From positions 1-64,000 of the forward strand of contig JAIXMP010000035.1 in the NCBI GenBank assembly GCA_025677815.1: a stretch of 64,000 nt of DNA, in the 5' to 3' direction. A model generated the notes under the pieces. That model saw only the letters and a program-made list of their open reading frames with translations. It searched no databases and had not been told where the DNA came from. The number at the start of each line of letters is the position of its first letter. Position 1 is the first letter of the stretch. Shown here piece after piece: positions 1 through 11,569 of the stretch. Both the position numbers and the translations under genes were made by a program. Source of the stretch: Phascolomyces articulosus (Eukaryota; Mucoromycota; Mucoromycetes; Mucorales; Lichtheimiaceae).

Positions 1-1059
1 ACTCCATCATCACAACCATCCCTATATAACTATTCCTACACCACTCGTACTACACACTTGTACTACACACTCGCGTTGAGCTAAATGTTTTGTCATCACC
101 ACCATGCACTAAATGGCATACAATAATTTCAATATATACGTATGTATTTTTTTATAGAGAAAACATAGTCAAGATATTTTTATTAATACAACATCCACAC
201 TATATCAGGATTTAACATGACTATCTATGTGTGAATTTATAAAAGAAGAGAAAAATATGTTTTTTTTAGTTACAACTACTTGCCATTTATTAATCATTCA
301 TGAATAATAGTACAACAAGAAGATAGATCGATTTATAATGTGTTTATACGAGATTGTCTCTTATTATTATATTATTATTCCGTGGACGAGGATGAAACTT
401 ATTTCTTTTATGGTATTATGATATCATGATATTAAATCCGCTCGAAAATGGACATATTTTTCCTTACTAGTGTCTCCTCTATCGTTATTCATAATAATAC
501 TGATGTATCGACCGCTCAATAGTATGTATATAGACATAAATCACTCGTTGATTGCCTATAATTTTCATGCACCGAAAACTCATTCTAACAAAAAAAGGGA
601 CCATGGCGCCAAAATTATCATTGTAAAAAATAAGAATTTAAGAATGTAGCTAATGGAAATACGCTGTAGAAATGATAAACCATATATTGTTTATGTAAAA
701 TGTGTGTCAAAAGCCTGGAAATAGATAGAACAATTTATTTAATAGTTTTTGTAGAGAAGCTTGTATATTATAGGTAATAATAATAATGATGATATGACTA
801 AATAAAATATATTGAGCAATACGTATAAAAAGATTATATATAATAAATTGTATAAACGATAAAATATATGCTTATTTCGTTTTGAAGGTATTATGAGCAC
901 TCTATGTTAAGAAAACTATGTTAATTGTCACTTGGTACTAATTTTTAGAAAGTGAGCTCTTGATTGGCCATTGCCGCAGCAGTAAACTCCGTCGCCTGTA
1001 GTGTTCAATAGAATTTACATAGTGCAGTCTTTTTTTTTTTTTCTCTCTTTCCCTCGTTG
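1..1059. other. AT-rich intergenic DNA, no gene seen
   Basis: Very AT-rich sequence with short TTA/ATA runs and scattered palindromic A/T words. No reading frame with protein-like composition, no splice-linked exons and no tRNA-like B box were seen on either strand. A T-tract at about 1030-1042 precedes the repeat block that follows. Confidence 0.6.
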
Positions 1060-1371
1060 CCCTTTGTAGCAAGCATTCTTCTGGACGTGAAATGTTGAGC
1101 TTTGCTCAAGTCTGGCCAGCTAGAGTGGAGTATTCACTATTAGCCTTCGGGAAGATGTGCTATTTAGGGTGACAAGTGGAGAGAAATGGAGGGGATTGGT
1201 GGGGATTGGTGGGAAATGGTGGATACCCTTTGTAGTAGCTTCTGGACGTGAAATGTTGAGCTTTGCTCAGTTTGGCCAGCTGGAGTGGGGTATTCACTAT
1301 TAGCCTTCGGGAGGCTGCTATTTAGGGTGGGGAATGGAGAGAAATGGAGGGGATTGGTGGGGGGAAATGGA
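1060..1371. repeat. Two-copy direct repeat, period about 166 bp
   Basis: Copy 1 starts at about 1060 and copy 2 at about 1226. Both begin with CCCTTTGTAG and continue through TTCTGGACGTGAAATGTTGA, a TGGCCAGCT block and CACTATTAGCCTTCGGGA. They end in a G-rich segment of GGGGATTGGTGG type. The copies differ by small indels and point changes, so this is an old tandem duplication. The segment is GC-richer than its surroundings and has no convincing coding frame. Confidence 0.8.
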
Positions 1372-1381
1372 GCCAATTGAC

Positions 1382-1383
<2 letters not shown>

Positions 1384-1415
<32 letters not shown>
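1384..1415. repeat. (TTA)n microsatellite
   Basis: About ten TTA units lie between the 166-bp direct repeat and the 61-bp tandem array. Open frames crossing it on both strands are produced by the repeat itself and are not taken as genes. Confidence 0.9.
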
Positions 1416-1460
1416 TATTAGTATTTTGTCATGAACGATTTTTACAAGCAAGCCAAGCCA

Positions 1461-1704
1461 AGAACAAGCAAGAAACGGTCCAAACAACCTTACAGCCTTA
1501 CAAGCACCGGTCCATTGGTCAAGAACAAGCAAGAAACGGTCCAAACAACCTTACAGCCTTACAAACACCGGTCCATTGGTCAAGAACAAGCAAGAAACGA
1601 TCCAAACAACCTTACAGCCTTACAAACACCGGTCCATTGGTCAAGAACAAGCAAGAAACGATCCAAACAACCTTACAGCCTTACAAGCACCGGTCCATTA
1701 GTCA
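1461..1704. repeat. 61-bp tandem repeat, four copies (minisatellite)
   Basis: Copies start at 1461, 1522, 1583 and 1644, each 61 bp long. Each begins AGAACAAGCAAGAAACG and ends CACCGGTCCATTGGTCA. Copies 1-2 read CGGTCC and copies 3-4 CGATCC at one site; copies 2-3 read CAAACACC and copies 1 and 4 CAAGCACC at another; copy 4 has ATTAGTC near its end. Because 61 is not a multiple of three, the open frames here rotate through all three frames. The array is therefore non-coding DNA, not a repeat protein. Confidence 0.92.
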
Positions 1705-3326
1705 AGTTAGAACTTAATCACAATAGCAATCATAATAATAAAGTCTTTTATTGTCTTGGGCTTTTTTTTTAACACATTAGTTTCTTCTTGTTTAAAGTCT
1801 TTAATAATAAAAAACGCGCAATCGTTTATTCATCGAAAGATTAATCTTTTAATCCTAATCCACTTTTACTTTCTTGATCCACTTCTTTTTTTCAAAACAC
1901 TTCCGGATGCGCAGCAGACCTTGTCAATAATAATAATAAAAATAAACAAGTGCAGCGTTACCATATATTTTATACAAAGTGGTTATGAAAAGGGTAGTCT
2001 TATATACTGTGTTTTTGGTATTATTTTGATACTGTCATGGCGTCAATAAAAAGAGACGGGCGTTTATTGCTTATGTTTGTATATGGTGTTTGTCAAAAGT
2101 GCCTAACACATAGGCCAAGAGAAAAAAAAAGTAACTGTTACAGTTTTATTACTATATATACAATATGACTGTACGTGTGTAGTATATTAACAACACTGCT
2201 TGTTCTACTGGCGACCAATATTCTATTATATATATACCTAGGTATAAGGGAGAGTGCTTTCGTTTTTAACAGGTTCCTCCTCTTTTTTTCCCCTTTTACT
2301 AAAAAGCGTATGCACACACAATCATGGAAGGTATACTGCCACCAGATGCATGGAAGCTACATCCACTTGTTATTCATTTTGCAATTATATATGTTTATTG
2401 ATAATAATAACGATAATAATAAATAGATTGATCAATTCTAGTTTTACAAATACAGTGTACAGTATTTATATGTTTTCTTATACATGCCGATCCATAGATC
2501 ATGGTAGCTTGTCATTATTTAAATTGCTTGGTAACTTCTTTGTGAACTTTCATGATAGCCAATGTTTTTATCTCTGAATTGCGGTAAAGCATTGTTCAAG
2601 TACTAAGGAGAGAATGTGAAAAAGAAAAACACAATTTTGGATATTTTCCAATACGAAATACCTATTGTTATCTTTAGCTCTTGATAATTTATGAGTTTGG
2701 CATGGCGCGATGAAGGAGTGAATGGAGGAGAAGAAGTCTACCACGCCCAAGTCGGTCAGAAAATGCAAAATTCCCAATTAAGGGACATTGTCAAACTTTA
2801 TTTATTGGAAACACCCGGGCCCAGGTAAACATAGAAGAGGTTTTTAGTAAAGATGCAACTCGAACTAGAAAGAATAAGGTGTATGTTATTGATACGACAC
2901 TTGAATCCAATGGGGAATAGATCGACCAACCACCCATGTTGTTTGTTCATAAAATAATCAATTGTAAGCTGCTTTCGTGTTGATTGTAGTACGTTGCTAA
3001 AAGCATACTCATTATTGTTGTTTACGTATTAAATCAGTATTTACCATTACCCAATGATCAAGAGCTTGTAACATATGATTGTCGAAGCTTCCCATGCTCA
3101 ATTAGACAAAACCTTAATCAATATAATATATTAGCTATTATATCTTGAGGTATCTTTTTTTCCACTTGTTGCTAATGATACTAGTCTGTTTCATATTCAT
3201 ACAGTAGTAAACTATAGCGTCAACAGTCTTATTTTATGTTATTATTATATAATTGAAATGAATTATACGTATTTATTGCAAAAAAAAAGAGATGAAGAAA
3301 AGAAAAGAAGAAAATGCAAAAACGGA
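1705..3326. other. Intergenic, no supported gene
   Basis: AT-rich DNA with several open frames under 110 codons. Their translations are dominated by F, I, L, Y and N and lack family resemblance, so they look like chance openings. Nothing recognisable was seen. Confidence 0.5.
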
Positions 3327-4202
3327 TTATAGGTGGAGGTTTTGAATATGCGGTAGTTGTTGTTGGATATAGAGGGTGTCTTCAGGTGTTTTGAAGGGGT
3401 GATTGGGAGCGAAAATGAATGTATTTAGGTTCGGGAAATGATCCCGAACGTAATCGGTGAACTCACGCATGGCCAAAGGGAATTGACCTGCGTTCCTCAA
3501 ACTTGTATTGAAAGAAAATATGCTGAGGTGGGTGAGGGTCACATTTTGGCGGCCTCCTGGTACAAACTGGATATTAACATGCTGGATATTGAGTGGCCCA
3601 TTGTAGTCGATTCTTGTAACATTCAATGATATAAAAGCAGATAGGATCCTGGTTATATGGCGCGTGCTGATAATTGTGCGGTTAAATGACAAGGTGTGAA
3701 ATGGAAACTGTTGTTCTGCAGCCTTCTCTATAAAATTAAGCATATGGAGGCTGGTGGTACGTTCACGGAACTCTATATATTATATAAAATATATAAAAAA
3801 AGAGGATAAACTTAGATTGTATAATATATGTACTTGTTTTTCATCATTAATTACACTATGCTTACCAACATGATGCTGGTTGGTGGTGCTGAATACCCGA
3901 AGCCATCGTGCCAATCCAGGGCTCTCTGGGTTGAGAATGCGGAATATTCGAGTGCTGTTCCTAACAGCAAGATCCAGATAATGGAGCTCACGATTGAGCC
4001 GAACTGGATCATTATTATGGCAGACAATTCTAAATCTGACAAAGGGCCATATCTCATTAATAAGGAATAATGCTAATTCCGGAGTACGAACGAACAATGC
4101 AAACTCTTCGATAGTAATAAAGGTGGTGAATAACAAAACTAGCAAATCGATTGAGAGGCGAAGGTTAAGTAGGCGTTGGTGTCGTTGTTGTGTAGGGTCC
4201 AT
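3327..4202 (-). CDS. Orphan 260-aa protein, LRR-like repeats possible
   Basis: Two exons, 4202-3866 and 3772-3327. The intron has GTAAGC..ATAG boundaries and the join closes in phase, giving 260 residues. The N-terminal third is rich in L, F and R (RLSIDLLVLLFTTFITIEEF) and could be a divergent F-box-like helical bundle. The rest has beta/alpha spacing reminiscent of degenerate leucine-rich repeats (for example LTHLSIFSFNTSLRNAGQFP, then HFPNLNTFIFAPNHPF and LPHIQNLHL at the C-terminus). No catalytic motif or signal peptide was seen. It may belong to a lineage-specific F-box/LRR family common in fungi, but the family is not confirmed. It is isolated between the repeats and the ASCC2-like gene. 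The product is hypothetical; that it is coding rests mainly on the clean splice and composition. Confidence 0.55.
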
Positions 4203-5352
4203 AATGAAAAGGCGTTATGTAACGAGAAGTAAGATGAAGAGAAGTAATGAAGTAAAGGGACAGTCTGTTCTATATTTTCTTTTATAGTTTATAATTCATT
4301 GTCAGTCGGAGTTGACTTTTTTTTTCTTTGTTTGAGCATTATAACATTTCTTTTTAATATATTATGATTCATGCCCATTGCGAATTGACTTTTTTTTTCT
4401 TAGTTTGACCATTATATGGAATGTGAATCATTTGTCAAAGAGTACGCAACGTATCTTTTTTAGTTTCATGCATAATAGTATGGATTGATCATTGATTATA
4501 GATCTTTTATTTTCTTGCTGCTTCCTATTTCAAAGGAAGTGGATAAAAACTGTTTGGATATACTAGACTAAAAAAGTTGATATCTCTCTGGTGTATGGTA
4601 CATCGTACGTTATTGAATAGGAAATATATTATATCTTTATTTTCAAAGCACTTTCGTTGTAAGATGGTTTATGCAATAAGACAATGATTTATTAATGATC
4701 CATTTTTAGGTGTATTCCTTTGTATTTTACATCAACATTTTGATGCAAGATGAATAGAATTTTTTTTGTCAAACAATCAAAGTAAAATAAATAAATAAAT
4801 AAAAACTTAGAAATTACTTGTATAGAGAAAGTGGTGAATCATATATGCATTAAATAAAGGAAAGTTAATAATCAGCCTTGAAGTAGTTGTTGTCCTTTAT
4901 GTACTAAAGAAAGTTACTTTATCTTCCGTAACTGCGATCACACTGGACGAAATTCAAAATCATATCGATAGTATGCATTATTAAGGACCTATGTGATTTC
5001 TTTCCTCTTCGAAATATTTAATAAATATGATGAAAAAAAGTCTTGACAATTTATAATTGTATGAATTATTATAGTCTGAATTAAATCAGATGAAATATGT
5101 TTTATACAGGAATTAATTCTGTGTACATAAATAAGCTACACAATTGATATATTGTTGGTTTGTGCTTGTATATGTAAATTGTGGAAATTCACTGGATGCC
5201 GCAGTAATTATGATTTTCAGTCATTGCTGCGGTTCTTGGATATATGGGGATCATTTATAAATAAAAAAAAGTCAGTTTAAAGCGAACTTCCTTTCGACGC
5301 ACACCAACAAATAAAAAAAATAACCTTCCTATATTATCCTCTTTTATTTTTC
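4203..5352. other. Intergenic, promoter side of both neighbours
   Basis: AT-rich spacer between two divergently transcribed genes. At about 4309-4330 and 4384-4405 there is a short imperfect repeat, GTTGACTTTTTTTTTCTT versus ATTGACTTTTTTTTTCTT, each followed by GTTTGA. No coding region was recognised. Confidence 0.5.
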
Positions 5353-7991
5353 ATGATTGACTTTTTACCATTTCTTCCACAAGGTCACGACGGTGTAACA
5401 AACGAAATATACCAAATCGCCCGAGATGCTTGGCTTTACCAACTAAAATCACTTTTAGACGCACAAGACGATCAAGAGTTTCTATCAGAGATCACCCACA
5501 ATGAGAGTCTTCATGGCTTCGTTACTGCTGTATTAAACAATCAATTGGATGGTCATACCATAGATACAGAAATTTCCAAACGCGTTTTTCTCGTCTATAT
5601 TCGTGCAGTTCGATTGAATGAAAATAGTAGTGACACGCCATTGTTTACTGCTGAACAACTTTCCAGCTTTGCCGTGATCTATGGTGAATCGAATCCATCC
5701 CAAGTTCGAGAATTGTTTTCCAAAGTCGTGTCGTCGAATTCAAAACTTGCCAATCAACTCAATGAGACGATCGTGACATTAGCAACATGTCTTGAATTAG
5801 CAACAGGCGCTTCCAACTTAGGTCGATTATATGTTATTGTACGACTTTTGGAAGCACTTGTATCGGCTACTGTGACTACCGCACGATCGACAAAAAAAAA
5901 GGATGATATGATAACGGCCCTTTACCGATCGATTCTCGTATGTTACGATGGGGCATTGGCAACAGCAAGTAAAGGAAAAGAATCAACCATGACAGCAACG
6001 TCTCCCTTGTATCGGATCAAATACGCATTGTTACGGACATGGCATCATATCATGCATACACTTTATTTGGATCCACTTTTGGATATTTCACTCAAGGAAG
6101 ATGTACAACACGAAATTATTGACGCGTTTTCAGAAAAGTTGTTGTTTTGGATTGAAGAAGGGAATATTGAACAGACACGTCAAGGATTTGTGGATGCACC
6201 ATTGGTCATGGATTGGATTGTGTCCTTTTCGATCAGTGAGACCTTGGATACTATCAATAAAGAACAATTTCATGGGGATGAAGAGCGGATAGAGTTTTTA
6301 AAACTTTCCACAGAACAAATCCAAGATATGAGTATTCCGGTTGTTAAGGAATCTAAGAAGCAGAAAACCAAGAGACCACCTATTGTTGCTAGTACCACTG
6401 CTGCTACTGATACTACCATATCTCAGCAGGTTTGTATATTTTTTTAATTAAAAGGGATATGGAACCAAAAAAAAAAGGATCTTGAGATACATATTATTCT
6501 TATGTGAAATCAAAAGGCGCTATCCATTTTTATTCTTACTGGTTAGAGATATTTTTAATTATATACCTTTATAGCAAGTAGATGATGTTGTTATTCATGA
6601 GGTAGCAAACATTTCACAAGTACATGACTTATTCCCCGATCTTGGAGAAGGTTTTATTCAAGCATGTCTTCAGCACCATAACAATGACGTTGAGGTAGTG
6701 ATCATGGAACTTTTGGACAATAATTTACCTGAACCGTTGAATTCAATGGATAGAACCCTGAAAGAGTAAGTTAAATTTCTCATGATCTTGGCGTGTATTG
6801 CCTTATTCTATTATACTCTATATCTTTAATGATGGTGAAGAAAACAAGAAAGATGGAGATGTTCTTGTGATTGTGTTTTCTTTTTTTTTTTCTAATGACA
6901 TTTTTATTTATTTTCTTGTTTCAGATTACCTCCTCCACCATCACCTGAACCAATTCAAAACAAACAATCGAGTATTTTGGAATCACGACGTAACATATTT
7001 GATAATGATGAATTTGATTTATTATCTCGACAACCTGTTGCCGTGGATAAGCGTAAAATGCATATGGGTACAAGAGAGTAAGTAGGAACGAGAACTTTGG
7101 AAGAAAAGGAAAGGAAAGAGGAGGAAATGGGGATTTCTCAAGACTCACATTTCTTTTTTTTTATAACCATCATCTTAGTCGCGGTACTGCTGATACTATG
7201 CTTCAAGATCAAAGCTTTATCAAGAGTGAAAAGCAAAATATGTTGGAACGAATCCACAGAATGTATGAGGAAGAATATGATGATACATATGATGGTATCA
7301 ATGAAACGGGTCCGGTTGATTTGGAAGCTGTTGAAAATGATGATGCTACTGATGTTGTCAGGAAGAGCAAGGAAAACCCAGCCGCTGCGGGTAGTGTAGA
7401 TGAAGGTCTTCTTGCTAATGCTTATGTTTACAATCGTGATTGGTTCCATCGATCCAATCGAAAGTTACGTCAACGACAGGAACTTCAACAAAAGACAGGC
7501 ATGTCTGAAGAACAATTTGAAGGCTGGGCTATTATGATGGATCGAAACGTAAGTTACATTGGAAGGAGGAAAATAAGAAAACATTCATTCTTGATCTATG
7601 AAATGGGAAATTGACTTGTATATTTTATTAGCCTCGTCGACAAAAGATTCTTGATCGATATATGCTTTTTGATGCTACTCAAGCTATACCTAATGGAACC
7701 ACTACCACACAATCAAACAGTAATAAACAACGTTCACAGCAACCACGATCACAAAATAATAAGCAATCCCAACAACAATCTGCAGCCAAGAATAAGCAAC
7801 CCCTTCAATCTTCTGGAGCAAAGAATAATAATAATAAACAACAACAATCATCCGGGACAAAGAATGAGCAACAGCAAAAACGTACTCCAAATAATAGAAA
7901 CAGCAAAAGTCGATCTGCAAATCATCATCGTAAACAGGGACATGATAAAAAGATGGCCAAAGCTGGCTTGGGTGCACCATCGGATGAATAA
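5353..7991 (+). CDS. ASCC2/Cue3-like CUE-domain protein
   Basis: Five exons: 5353-6429, 6575-6765, 6925-7077, 7179-7548 and 7632-7991, giving 716 residues. Human ASCC2 is about 757 and yeast Cue3 about 624. The first exon encodes the conserved helical N-terminal region, starting FLPFLPQGHDGV. The second encodes a CUE domain (ISQVHDLFPDLGEGFIQACL, then NDVEVVIMELLDN). Later exons carry the ASCC2-type RGTADTMLQDQSF and YDDTYDGINE segments. The last exon is a basic Q/N/S/K-rich tail ending HDKKMAKAGLGAPSDE. In the known family this subunit works with the ASCC3/Slh1 helicase in ribosome quality-control triggering and alkylation-damage response, and its CUE domain binds ubiquitin. Start choice: first ATG after a T-rich leader, with the conserved N-terminus following at once. 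Confidence 0.88.
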
Positions 7992-9277
7992 AAAAAACAA
8001 ATGTTTTATAGACAAAAAAGCTTGTATTTCACTAGTAGCAACAACATAATCTATTATATTTAAGCTCCATAGACCACTCTTTCTCATCGTGATTTTTGTC
8101 TATCTTAGACTATTATATTCCATATTATATATCTAAAAAAGCAATTTATTGCTATCATATCATGATAACCATCAATCTTTGATATCATGGGTTATCCATT
8201 TGACCGACGCGTTTTATATATATATATATATAATCTGGTGAAAGATGCTTATTCTGTAAATATAAAAAATGACATTTACTATTGGTTCAAACATTGTACA
8301 ACTTTCCTCTCCAAGGCGCGTGCGAGTGTTTATATTTGAATCCCTCCCCCCAAAATTGACTTCTTTGAACAGAAAACTTCTTTTACAAAAAACCAGTTAT
8401 TTCTGATTGGTGTCAATCTATTTTCAAACAACAATTAATAGAATCATATGCCGTACTATAAAGAAAGGATAAGAATAGATATATTTTCCTCCTTTACGTG
8501 GTTTCTCTTTCAATGATAATAGAATAAGAACCGGATATTCCGAATGCCATAGGAAAAGCTGTCGATTCTTGGGGTTTTACGATCCAAAACTTTAAAAAAG
8601 ACTGAGATATAAAAAACAACAACAATGCTGCATAATATCCAGGTACGAACCGAGGTAAATATGAACGCTTGTATAATGAAAAACGACGATTTTCTTTTTC
8701 TTATCGCATTGCAGATTTTGATAACTACATCTAATCCGTCTTCTTTCTTTACTTTATGATAAGTATCATCATGTACTACTTATAACCAAATAAAAGAGCC
8801 TTATGAGAGTATTTATATAAGGATGATGATCAATATTACATATAACAAAGTATAGAAAGTATTATTCATCTATCCCGTACTATTTTAACATAATCAAAAA
8901 ACGAAGGATAACAATCAAAAGAAGATGAGATCCCTTTCTTTTTTACCCCACGTTAAAAAAGGAACGAGATTAAGTCCTTCCCCCCCAAAAAAGAAGATGA
9001 TTATTTTTCTGTAACACCTTTCTTTTTAATGCATTTTACCCCTAATTACCCAATTCGAGATCCTCGGAAAATTTTCTTATGTCTACAACCAATTATGGTC
9101 ACTCCGCTTTTTGTTTTAGTTTGTTTACCGGATCTCAAAAATAGCGTTTGGACGCGTGTGTTGTGTGTGTTTAAAAAAAGATCCCCTTTCTTTTTCTTTT
9201 TCTACTACTTTCTTCTTTCTTTCTTTCTTTCTTTATTCTTCATACGCATATACATACATTTACACATATAAAGAAAC
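7992..9277. other. Intergenic spacer and promoter of the FGGY kinase
   Basis: 3' flank of the ASCC2-like gene, then AT-rich DNA with an (AT)n run near 8214-8232 and poly-purine stretches. A strong pyrimidine tract with TTTC repeats (about 9180-9240) lies just before the next start codon, as is common upstream of genes in this window. No gene was seen. Confidence 0.5.
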
Positions 9278-11096
9278 ATGTCACCCCAAGTTTATTATCT
9301 CGGTATAGATGTTGGTACAGGGTAATGTTTGTAAAGATATTTCTTTGTTCATCATAAATAATACATAGAATCAGTTTATTCATCATCACCTCCCAATTGA
9401 TAAATAAACCAGGTCCGCGCGCGCAGCCATTATCGATACAGAAGGTGGTTTATTAGCACAAGCTGTAGAGCCTATTAAATGCAAGCATCCACAACATGAT
9501 ATTTTTCAACAGTCTACCAACGATATTTGGCGAGCTATTTGTAAAACATCCAAAGAAGCCATTGCCGAAGCCGGTGTGACCAAAGAAGATATTAAAGGTG
9601 TAGGATTTGATGGTACCTGTTCTTTGGTGGTATTAGACAAACAAGGAGAACCTGCTTCTGTCGACCAAGAAACCCAATTTGAAGATAACGAATGGAACCT
9701 TATTTTATGGGCTGATCATCGGGCCGTTGATCAAGCGGCACGTATCAATGCAACACAACACAAGGTACTTAACTATGTTGGTAAAACCATCAGTCCAGAA
9801 ATGGAGATCCCCAAATCGCTTTGGCTCAAGGAAAATTTGCCTGCTGAAAAATGGGACAAAATTGGCCATTTGATGGATTTACCTGATTTCTTGACATTCC
9901 GGGCCACAGGTTCCACCGCACGATCCACTTGTTCTTTGACATGCAAATGTTCTTATCAACCCAAGGGAGTAGGCCATGGATGGGATGAAAGTTATTTTGA
10001 AGCTATTGGATTGGGATGTTTAAAGGAGGAACGATTCCAAAGATTGGGTGGCATTGATGGTGAAACAGGTCAAGTTTTGACGGCGGGTGATCCTGTAGGA
10101 CAAGGGTTGACTTCTCAAGCAGCAGAAGAGTTGGGATTGGTTGCTGGTACACCCGTGGGTTCCGCCGTGATCGATGCTTATGCAGGTGCTATTGCCACGT
10201 TGGGCGCCACTGCTTCAGATCAAGAGCGTACCAAAATGCTTGGCGCATTGGATCAAAGTTTATTAGCGCAAGGTTCTCATCGTGTGGCTATTGCTTGTGG
10301 TACTTCCAGTTGTCATATTGCCATGGCCCCAGAGGCTATTTTTGTCAAAGGTGTTTGGGGCCCTTATCGTTCCGTCATGGTGCCTGATATGTGGCATGCA
10401 GAAGGAGGTCAATCATCCACGGGTCAATTGATTGACCATACCTTGAATACACATCCAGCGATTGGTGAAGCCAAAAAACAAGCCGAAGCTGAAGGCATGA
10501 ATATTTATGCCTTTTTAAATCGTCATTTGGAACGAATGCAAGAAGCACAAGGATTCAAACATTTGGAACAATTGACACAACAAATGCATATTTACCCTGA
10601 TTATCATGGTAATCGATCTCCTTTGGCTGACCCTACTTTACGTGGTATGATTATTGGTGTTTCTTTGGATCATAGTATCAATGATTTGGCAACACGTTAT
10701 TTGGCCACCTTACAAGCCATTTCTTGTCAGACACGTCACATTATTGAAGCATTAAATAAGGAAGGTTATACCATTGATACCATGTGTTTATCTGGAGGAT
10801 TGTGCAAAAATCCCATCTTTGTCAAGTTGCATGCGGACATAACTCGATGTCGTGTTATTTTGCCAGAACGTATCGATGCTGCTGTTGTTATTGGTGCGGC
10901 GTTTTTGGGTGCCCGAGCAGCAGATGCTAGTCATAGTTTATGGGAAGTCATGGTGCGTATGGGTCGTGCTGGTCAAGTTGTTGAACCTACCCAAAATTCT
11001 GAAGTGATGGAAATGGATGAACGTCGTTATCGTATTTTCCATGAAATGCTTCAAGATCAGAAAAAATATCGTGCTATTATGAACGGCGATCAATAA
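9278..11096 (+). CDS. FGGY-family carbohydrate (ribulose-type) kinase
   Basis: Two exons, 9278-9321 and 9413-11096, encode 575 residues; human FGGY is about 551. The intron splits the N-terminal nucleotide-binding loop (LGIDVGTG then SARAAIIDTEGG). Other family landmarks are GVGFDGTCSLVVLD, LILWADHRAVDQAARIN (W-x-D-x-R motif of the sugar site), YPDYHGNRSPLADP and the C-terminal ATP-site block LSGGLCKNPIFVKLHAD. These match the FGGY/YDR109C subgroup, whose members phosphorylate ribulose or other ketopentoses in the cytosol. The exact substrate cannot be read from sequence. The 14-residue first exon is chosen because it restores the otherwise missing DxGT loop. Transcribed in the same direction as the flanking ASCC2-like and transporter genes. 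Confidence 0.92.
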
Positions 11097-11569
11097 ATTT
11101 TTTTTATTACTAGAAACTTTGAAACATTATAAAATATATATACTTCATCTCCCTCTTTCATACGCACACATTTATACACATATTCTCATTTCTTTAAAAA
11201 AAAAATTGTACAGCTTCTTCATTTCTTTTATATATAAATAAATATATTATTAAAAAAAAATAAAATCCCATTCATTTTTCTAGGGTAATTCCTCAGTAAC
11301 CAATCCTATTTGATTGTACAACAATCTGATAACGTTTGAAAGTTTATAAGGGAGTTAAAGTATAAAGCGTATCGTCGTGCAAATTGGCAGGGGGTATTAA
11401 ATGATTGGATAGCGAGTACGTAGAGATTGAATATCATCTTTTTGGATCAGATAAATAAAATGGTTTAGCGGATTGAACCGGATTCAAAGATTCTTGTTCT
11501 TCCGTTTTTGTTTCTTTCTTACTTTTTTTCTCTTTTATTTAATATTATATATATATAACAACAACAATA
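11097..11569. other. Intergenic spacer
   Basis: 3' flank of the kinase and upstream region of the transporter gene. A T/C-rich tract (about 11495-11540) and TATATATATAA (about 11546-11557) sit directly before the next ATG. No gene was seen. Confidence 0.5.

Noticed and set aside
1164..1772. Overlapping open frames on both strands over the repeat block, with repeated NKQE/TALQTPVHWSRTSKKR peptides
   Set aside because: They arise from the 61-bp unit read in rotating frames and from the TTA microsatellite. A unit length not divisible by three argues against a repeat protein.
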